Shown here piece by piece: positions 58,688 to 64,000 of a stretch of DNA of 64,000 bases. The notes under the pieces are model-generated. The model saw only the letters and a list, made by a program, of their open reading frames with translations. It had not been told where the DNA came from and did not search any database. The stretch lies in assembly GCF_038051995.1 (NCBI RefSeq), contig NZ_CP150290.1, positions 1,041,501-1,105,500 of the forward strand. Direction: 5' to 3'. The number at the start of each line of letters is the position of its first letter. Within the stretch, counting starts at the first letter, position 1. Both the position numbers and the translations under genes were made by a program. The stretch is from Paenibacillus sp. FSL H8-0537. Its GTDB lineage: Bacteria > Bacillota > Bacilli > Paenibacillales > Paenibacillaceae.

Positions 58688-59179
58688 ATGGAACGGAAAC
58701 GAGAAGCAGAGGTCGTAGCACTGCCGCTTTTCCAGGTCGTAGGCTTTAAAGTAGAAGCGAGCGTTCAAGAGTTTGAGTCGGGATTTGGAAAGAAGACCTA
58801 TCATTCTTTAGTAGAAAGAAAAGCAGAAATTTTGCATAGGAAAAATGACCATATTCTTTTAATTCAAATTTATCCGATGACTGCTGATTTTAATCCCCAG
58901 ACAGATCGGTTCACAAATATCATTTGCTGCGAAGTAAGCGAGCTCGGCGATGTGCCGCTGCATATGATGAGTCATACGGTGGCTGAAAGCAAGTATGCGG
59001 CCTACACGCATATCGGGCCTGAATCGGAGCTTAGCCGCTCGTATAATTATCTTTATGGCGAGTGGATGGAAGAAACGGGACATGTGCCGCAGCATTATGA
59101 TTTCGAAGTTTGGGATGAGCGATATGAACCCGAAAGCACAGAAAATGAGATTGATATATTTGTGGCGTTGAAGCAATAG
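58688..59179 (+). CDS. GyrI-like / AraC effector-binding domain protein (163 aa)
   Basis: A second lone GyrI-like domain. 'LPLFQVVGFKVEASV', 'IIC CEVSELGDVP'-type central strand, 'HTVAESKYAAYTHIGP', 'YNYLYGEWMEETGH' and 'ENEIDIFVALKQ' follow the family order, the last being the usual end. GGAGGA precedes ATG 58688; a TTG six codons earlier opens the frame. No DNA-binding part. It stands alone between two terminators. Ligand unknown. Confidence 0.85.
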   Translation: MERKREAEVVALPLFQVVGFKVEASVQEFESGFGKKTYHSLVERKAEILHRKNDHILLIQIYPMTADFNPQTDRFTNIICCEVSELGDVPLHMMSHTVAESKYAAYTHIGPESELSRSYNYLYGEWMEETGHVPQHYDFEVWDERYEPESTENEIDIFVALKQ

Positions 59180-59230
59180 CCGAGGTAAGACAATCGAATG
59201 TTTTAACGAACGATGGACATAACAAAAAGC

Positions 59231-59261
59231 GAAAGCCCTCCCGCAGCGGAGGGCTTTTTTG
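59231..59261. terminator. Bidirectional terminator between the GyrI-like and SleL-like genes
   Basis: AAAGCCCTCC and GGAGGGCTTTT with a six-base loop and six T; the left flank is A-rich for the opposite strand. Confidence 0.85.
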
Positions 59262-59278
59262 GCAAGGTAGCAACGCTG

Positions 59279-60556
59279 CTACACCAGCTTGCGGACGGTG
59301 AAATTTTGCTGCAGGACGTACCAATTTTGGGGAAAGGGTACGCCAAGCACCCAGTAGCTTACTCCTCTGAGCTTATAATCCTTCACAATATTGAATTTGG
59401 CTTGTACGCTGCGGGCGTCCTCATACCAGACCTCATGCTGCGCGCCTTGTTCATCATAGTAAGTATAATGAGGCGATTCGGCTATCGGATCATATTGAAT
59501 CGTTGCGCCATATTTAGCGGCCCGAGCGACGGCTTGGGGCGGATTGACTGTCGGCGCCCACTTGCCGCCTTTTACGTACGGCAGCGTCCAGTCATAGCCA
59601 TAGAGCGGCATGCCCATGACAATTTTGGAGGCGGGGATGACGGATAGCGCATAATTCAGCACCTTAACGACTTCGTTGAGTGGAGCGACAGCGAGCGGAG
59701 GTCCGCCAGACCAGCCCCATTCATACGTCATCAAAATAACAAAATCGACAATCCGTCCATGGGCGGCATAATCATGCCCCTCGTATAACGTGCCTTTCTG
59801 CTCCGCGCTTTGCTTCGGGGCAAGACAAGTAGATACGAGCAGATGATAGGGATGCAGCGTATCCACCAGCTTTTGCAAAAAAGCATTATACGCTTCACGA
59901 TCTGCCGCCCGCACATATTCAAAATCCACATTCAGCGCCATGTAGCGCTTCTGCTGCATCACGGACAAGACGCTTGCAATGACCGCGCTTTGAATCGCGG
60001 CATCTGTCAGCACAGCATGGGCAATATCGCTGCTGAAGGTGCCGTTCTCGAAATTGGTCAGCACCATCATTGGTGCTGCTTTCTCTTGAAACGCCGCTTC
60101 AATTATAGCGCTGTCGTCAATTGGCACAAGCGTGCCGTCCAACTGGACACGATAGCTGAATGGGCTCAGATAAGTAAGGTTGGCGCCAATTTCATGGACG
60201 AGCGCTACGCCGTTTGCGCCGAATTTTTCCGTATAGCCGTTCACTTCTATGATAGGCTTCTCCGGCTGCGGTATGACGAGCACTTGGCCTGCCTTAATGA
60301 GGGCAGGGTTTTTGAGCTCGTTTGCGCGCATGAGTTGTTCGATTGTAACGCCGTATTTCAGGCCGATGGACCATAGGCTTTCTCCCGGAAGCACCTTATG
60401 ATTGCCAGCCTCCAAAGGAATAATGATTGCCTGGCCAATGACGAGTGGAACATCAGCGGATATGCCATTTGCTGTAGCGATAGCATCCGTGCTGACGCCG
60501 AAGCGCTGTCCGAGCTGCCACAGCGTATCGCCTTTTTTAACCGTATGGATATGCAT
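59279..60556 (-). CDS. SleL/YaaH-like spore-cortex glycosylase, two LysM plus GH18 (425 aa)
   Basis: Two LysM peptidoglycan-binding domains at about 2-47 ('IHTVKKGDTLWQLGQRFGVS') and 52-97 ('HKVLPGESLWSIGLKYGVT'), then a GH18 barrel (about 105-425). The catalytic region reads 'YMALNVDFEYVRAADREAYN', with the DxxDxDxE-type motif reduced to a D-F-E core as in YaaH/SleL proteins. 'FVILMTYEWGWSGGPPLAVA' is the later barrel motif. There is no signal peptide, in keeping with spore-layer proteins. It would cleave muramic-lactam cortex during germination. GGGGGAGG precedes the ATG. Confidence 0.9.
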   Translation of the reverse strand: MHIHTVKKGDTLWQLGQRFGVSTDAIATANGISADVPLVIGQAIIIPLEAGNHKVLPGESLWSIGLKYGVTIEQLMRANELKNPALIKAGQVLVIPQPEKPIIEVNGYTEKFGANGVALVHEIGANLTYLSPFSYRVQLDGTLVPIDDSAIIEAAFQEKAAPMMVLTNFENGTFSSDIAHAVLTDAAIQSAVIASVLSVMQQKRYMALNVDFEYVRAADREAYNAFLQKLVDTLHPYHLLVSTCLAPKQSAEQKGTLYEGHDYAAHGRIVDFVILMTYEWGWSGGPPLAVAPLNEVVKVLNYALSVIPASKIVMGMPLYGYDWTLPYVKGGKWAPTVNPPQAVARAAKYGATIQYDPIAESPHYTYYDEQGAQHEVWYEDARSVQAKFNIVKDYKLRGVSYWVLGVPFPQNWYVLQQNFTVRKLV

Positions 60557-60667
60557 TTCGCGATAAAACCTCCCCCAAGCAAAAGTTCTTTATCTACTTA
60601 TATTCGACCGTTCTATGAAAAAAGACTTCGGTTTCACTTTTCCTTCTTTGTGTATGTGGGGTTGCTT

Positions 60668-60715
60668 CTGCTCTTCTGTTCTTCAGCTCTTCAGCTCTTC
60701 TGCTCTTCTGCTCTT
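60668..60715 (+). repeat. 8-bp tandem repeat, six copies
   Basis: Six units of CTGCTCTT (variants CTGTTCTT and CAGCTCTT). It lies between the SleL-like gene's promoter region and the terminator at 60727. Confidence 0.85.
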
Positions 60716-60726
60716 CATCTGTTTTA

Positions 60727-60756
60727 AAAAAGGCCCCCAAAATAAAAATGGGGGCC
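60727..60756 (-). terminator. Terminator for the minus-strand unit at 60968-62734
   Basis: GGCCCCCA/TGGGGGCC stem, with the T-run (TTTTTT) on the minus strand. Transcription of the 588-residue gene would therefore run through repeat family 2 copy 2. Confidence 0.7.
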
Positions 60757-60803
60757 TAAAAGCGGCATTGTAGCTTTTTTGTTTTGGTTTGTTTTAAAAG
60801 TGT

Positions 60804-60960
60804 GGTGAAGAGGGGCGGAGTGGAATGAAAAGCTTGAACTGGAGAAGCGCAGCGTTCGCTTTTACCGTTGGATTTCCCCCTATGGGGGCTAATTCACAGA
60901 AATCCAACGGTAATGGCGATCGGAAGTCAAGCTTTTCATGCAACGCAGCCACCTTTCACC
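60804..60960 (+). repeat. Structured repeat family 2, copy 2 (about 157 nt)
   Basis: Bounded by GGTGAA and TTCACC. P1 is ATGAAAAGCTTGA (60825-60837) with TCAAGCTTTTCAT (60927-60939). P2 is TTACCGTTGGATTTC (60862-60876) with GAAATCCAACGGTAA (60899-60913), closed by a CCCC/GGGG hairpin. Conserved words CTGGAGAAGCG, AGCGTTCGCTT and TAATGGCGATCGGAAG match the copy at 17715. It starts eight bases from the stop of the 588-residue gene. Confidence 0.8.
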
Positions 60961-60967
60961 ATAGCTT

Positions 60968-62734
60968 TTACGACGATAACCGAATCGAAAAGCGGTTATC
61001 GACTGGGGACAACAAATTAACGATCACGCTTTGACAGCCAGCGGGGTGGCTATCGTCGCGAACGGAAGGCATCCAATGCTCGAATGCGCCGGACGTCAGC
61101 TCAATTGCCGAGCCATCTGACGTTTCATAGCGGCAGGAGCCCTGCTTCAAGAAATAGTTGCTGCTGCCGGCAATGGCTTCGAGACCTTCACCGCTAAGCT
61201 TGCCATCCTTGGCAAAAACAAACGTCAGCTGCGTCATTACATCTTCTTGCAGCTTATCGGAATGCAGGCGAATATCCCAGCCGTCTGCCGTTTGCGTAAG
61301 CTCCGATTCGATAAAATGCTCCTGCAAATGGGTTCTTTCCCGCTCTCCATGGGGAAGCAGGTACCAAGGGGCGTCCGCTGTTACACCGTCCGCTTCCAGC
61401 TTCGGAAGCAAATGGCTAGGAATGGGCCCATTATAGCCTTTATACATGCGTTTGCCGAGCTTATAATGTCCGTCTTCCGCTTGAAACTGGTCGAAGCTGA
61501 CGACGCCGGGTGTAAAGGCAGTCGACACTTTAACCGCAAGCAGGCTCGCTGAGCCATGTCGGAGCGAGAAGAAGGATGGCGCACTCGTCATAACCGTTGC
61601 GCTTGTCTGTCCATCACGGACACGAACGAGCGGCGCGCCGAAGGCGGTATGCGCGGAGCTGTGCGTAATGTGAAGCTGATGCCCCTGCTTTTTCATCTCC
61701 TGCAAATCTTCATGAATCGGGTGCTGACCGTTGATGATTTTTACATATCGATCAGACAGCGCAGCCCGCTCTAAATGGCTGATGTCCATTTGCTCCGGAT
61801 AGAGCAGATAGCCAATGAGCGGATGGTCTGTCACCGAGAAGAACTGTTTAAAGAAAGGACCCGCATAATCGGACAAGGCGGCAAACAGCGGATCACGGTC
61901 ATACGATGCCATCAAGCGGTAGGGGAGAAAATAGCCGGACATATCCGATGGCTGTCCATAATCCTGCCTGCCAGAATAGTCCGTTACAACCTCGCCGGAA
62001 GGGTGAACCAAATATTGCATCATTCGCAAATTGCTGCGTACACTTTCCAGCAGCTCAGGGCGATCAAGCGACAGCGCTGTATGATACAGGGCAATATCGC
62101 TGACAGCATTGTAGATGCCATTGCTGCGCTCGGTCCATTCGCCATCGGCAGTAATATCAATGCCTTCTGCAAGCCATGCATTCGCACGAGCCACAAGCGC
62201 CGGATCAGGGAAGGACTTGTTCAGCAGTCCTAAGGCTGCTGTTAGAATCCAGCGGTGATTTGGCGTATGGCAGCCGCCCTCAAGCATGGCTGGCGTTGCC
62301 CGCTTCAGAAACAGCGCAAGCAGGGAAACAGCCTTTTCAAAAGCGGGATATTCCACACTTTGCTGCTCCAGTAGCTCATAAAGCTGCGCAAAACCAATCA
62401 CGACAAAGCCGGTATCCGGCGGCGAGTGGTAGTTGGTTGAGCCAAGCGTAATCGTTCCGTCGCTATGCTGGCGGTTCAGCATATATTGCAGCGCAAGCTC
62501 AAGGCTGGCAAGCAGCTGCTTGTCGCGATAAAACGCCGATTCCGGACTGCACAAGGCAGCAGTCCACTTTGCGATGACAGCGCCTGTTCCGACATGGCTC
62601 GGATGAGGCAGGCCTGTAAATGAGTCTATAATGCCTCCGACATTTCGGCTTTCGGAGTCTTTAATTTGAAGGCCAAGAGATTGGGTGACAAGCTGATCAT
62701 TTAATTGCACCAAGCGCTGATAGATGGAGTCCAT
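60968..62734 (-). CDS. Hypothetical protein, possible alpha/alpha-toroid polysaccharide-active enzyme (588 aa)
   Basis: No signal peptide. The first two thirds look all-helical with repeated motifs ('GAVIAKWTAAL', 'LELALQYMLNRQHSDGTI', 'LGLLNKSFPDP', 'SNGIYNAVSDIALYHTALSL'), like the alpha/alpha toroids of polysaccharide lyases and unsaturated-uronyl hydrolases. The last third is beta-rich ('HITHSSAHTAFGAPLVRVRDG'), as in heparinase-type proteins. I cannot name a family. It is a single gene with a terminator past the family 2 repeat. A role in uronic-acid polymer breakdown would suit the region but is unproven. Confidence 0.7.
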   Translation of the reverse strand: MDSIYQRLVQLNDQLVTQSLGLQIKDSESRNVGGIIDSFTGLPHPSHVGTGAVIAKWTAALCSPESAFYRDKQLLASLELALQYMLNRQHSDGTITLGSTNYHSPPDTGFVVIGFAQLYELLEQQSVEYPAFEKAVSLLALFLKRATPAMLEGGCHTPNHRWILTAALGLLNKSFPDPALVARANAWLAEGIDITADGEWTERSNGIYNAVSDIALYHTALSLDRPELLESVRSNLRMMQYLVHPSGEVVTDYSGRQDYGQPSDMSGYFLPYRLMASYDRDPLFAALSDYAGPFFKQFFSVTDHPLIGYLLYPEQMDISHLERAALSDRYVKIINGQHPIHEDLQEMKKQGHQLHITHSSAHTAFGAPLVRVRDGQTSATVMTSAPSFFSLRHGSASLLAVKVSTAFTPGVVSFDQFQAEDGHYKLGKRMYKGYNGPIPSHLLPKLEADGVTADAPWYLLPHGERERTHLQEHFIESELTQTADGWDIRLHSDKLQEDVMTQLTFVFAKDGKLSGEGLEAIAGSSNYFLKQGSCRYETSDGSAIELTSGAFEHWMPSVRDDSHPAGCQSVIVNLLSPVDNRFSIRLSS

Positions 62735-63341
62735 GTTGTTGCTCCTTTTTAGGTTTGTGGTTTTTTTGAATGAGGAAAACCCTCGTCATCATTAGAAGTT
62801 AACCGCTTTACCTGGCGAGACTGCCCTTCGGATTTGATTCTCGTACAGTTTACCATATTTCTCGCTATTTAGTCGTAGTCTCTTTGTCATATTTTCGCTG
62901 GCTTATATATATCCAGCTCATTAAGCATCTACGTGCCGCCAATACCAACCAATGGTCTACTATCCTATATTACAGATGGGAATGTAAAAGAGACGTGTTT
63001 ACACCAAAGTTTTGGAATATGTGGTTCATAACTGATACAGATAGCAAATTCCGTATCACATAAATGTCGAAATAGAGGGAGAATTATGAATTAAAACACC
63101 AATTTTATAAATAGGTTAATTTTCCTATTTTTAATGATTGTTAACAGTCATTTGAATCGGAAAGTCGTTAAATAGGACTAATTCCACCCTCCCTAACTCT
63201 CCTTTTAATTATTCACAAAATAAATGCAGGTATAATGCCTTAATTAAAGTAATTTAAAGGTAATGAAAATTTCAATTAATTTATATTTAAAATCGGTGAT
63301 TTTGAAATTAATCTCATTAGTACAGGAAGTAATTTATTGTA

Positions 63342-63371
63342 TTGAAATTTTCAAAGAATTGGGTGTATAAT
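63342..63371 (+). promoter_or_regulatory. Promoter in the AT-rich region before the EssC-like gene
   Basis: TTGAAA (63342-63347), 18-base spacer, TATAAT (63366-63371). It could serve the EssC-like gene 200 bases on. The gene-free stretch 62735-63569 otherwise holds a near-perfect palindrome TGATTGTTAACAGTCA (63135-63150) and the hairpin listed next. Confidence 0.5.
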
Positions 63372-63425
63372 AAAAACGAAAATTATGTTGGAAATTATCG
63401 AAAAATGTAATGAACTAAAAGAGGG

Positions 63426-63463
63426 TTTTATGAGAAAAAGTGTTTTTAATTGATCTCATAAAA
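63426..63463. other. Hairpin in the leader of the EssC-like gene
   Basis: TTTTATGAGA (63426-63435) and TCTCATAAAA (63454-63463) are perfect inverted arms around 18 bases. No T-run follows, so a regulatory or protein-binding role is more likely than termination. Confidence 0.5.
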
Positions 63464-63569
63464 TTTAATGAATCGATAAAAATAATTATAATAATCGTAT
63501 ATTAACATTAATAAATATGATTTTTATTTTATTCCCAATAAAAAAATCTGATAAATGGTGGTAAATAAT

Positions 63570-64000
63570 ATGGATGTAAAAAATGATAATGACACGCAAA
63601 TTCAAAGAACACCTAGAATTATGCCTTATTACCCAGAAGGTGAGCTAGTTCTTCAGGATCCTGCAAAACCACTGGGCAAGCCAACATTTGCATGGCTTAC
63701 GATTTTAGTTCCTCCGCTTGCGATGCTTGTTGTTGCTATATTTATGTCAACTCTAACTAAATCACATATTATGTTAATTTCTACAATTGGAATGACGACT
63801 GTGACGGTAGTTGTATCCATACTAAATTACAGATCAACAGTTAAGAAGCATGAAGAGCAAACGAAAAAGCAGGAGAAGAAGTACCTCGATTATCTATTTA
63901 ATATCCGTTATGAATTGTTGGAAGCATCTAATCAGCAACGGGAAGCACTCCGCGTTATATCTCCCTCGATAGATGAATGTATCTCCATTGTTAGACAAAG
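63570..64000 (+). CDS. EssC-like type VII secretion ATPase, N-terminal part (3'-truncated)
   Basis: The frame is open from ATG 63570 to the window's end (143 codons). 'RIMPYYPEGELVLQDPAKPL' is followed by two membrane segments ('WLTILVPPLAMLVVAIFM' and 'IMLISTIGMTTVTVVVSIL') and a charged coiled region ('KKHEEQTKKQEKKYLDYL'). This matches the segment of EssC/YukB-type FtsK-SpoIIIE ATPases just before the ATPase domains, though the usual N-terminal FHA domains are missing here, so a short EssC is possible. The ribosome site is poor (GGTGG). Base composition is clearly more AT-rich than the rest of the window. Confidence 0.7.
   Translation, partial: MDVKNDNDTQIQRTPRIMPYYPEGELVLQDPAKPLGKPTFAWLTILVPPLAMLVVAIFMSTLTKSHIMLISTIGMTTVTVVVSILNYRSTVKKHEEQTKKQEKKYLDYLFNIRYELLEASNQQREALRVISPSIDECISIVRQ

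Noticed and set aside
60668..60715. CRISPR-like array
   Set aside because: Units are only eight bases with no spacers; no array with repeat-spacer structure or cas gene is present in the window.

Overview
The window looks like a chromosomal stretch of a Paenibacillus-type, spore-forming Firmicute. Base composition is near 50% GC by eye. Strong AGGAGG-type ribosome sites, YesM/YesN sensor-regulator pairs, lipoprotein sugar-binding proteins, LplB/LplC-type permeases, a SleL/YaaH-like spore-cortex enzyme and YheC/YheD-type ATP-grasp genes all point that way. No rRNA, tRNA, CRISPR array, transposase or complete prophage was seen.

Layout. 1-8 kb: the end of a possible SWIM-type protein, a GyrI-like protein, then a tightly overlapping MoxR ATPase / DUF58 / membrane transglutaminase operon. 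8-15 kb: guaA, trhO, a MarR+SDR pair, small hypothetical genes and a secreted esterase. 15-21.6 kb: a 54-residue exported peptide, an OmpR-type two-component system, and divergently a VTC / DUF4956 / beta-helix lipoprotein operon; matching 11-bp-period direct repeats precede both promoters. 21.9-27 kb: purine permease, a phosphodiester-glycosidase operon, msrAB and a nitroreductase. 27-33.8 kb: a GH43 enzyme, YesM/YesN-like pair and sugar-binding lipoprotein. 33.9-39.9 kb: a diaminopropionate-type cluster (SbnA, internally deleted SbnB, a PaaK-like adenylating enzyme), an ATP-grasp gene, LysR and a butanediol-type dehydrogenase. 40-46.4 kb: two sugar permeases and two large glycosidases. 46.8-54.8 kb: a LacI repressor facing a five-gene operon (apiosidase-like glycosidase, FucI-fold isomerase, split transketolase, FGGY kinase), which reads as a complete pathway for a plant sugar, possibly the branched pentose D-apiose. 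54.8-62.7 kb: a type I toxin-antitoxin candidate, a sugar-isomerase-like TIM barrel, MarR+MFS exporter, GyrI-like protein, SleL-like enzyme and an unrecognised 588-residue protein. 62.7-64 kb: an AT-rich boundary followed by the start of an EssC-like type VII secretion ATPase.

Three families of dispersed intergenic repeats run through the window. One (17.7 and 60.8 kb) has paired stems that differ between copies but keep complementarity, which suggests a folded RNA or hairpin DNA element. Another (five copies) sits in leaders and inside operons around the two-component/VTC locus. The carbohydrate genes from 27 to 56 kb together suggest breakdown and import of plant cell-wall (pectic) side chains, with CcpA-like sites and the LacI protein giving control.
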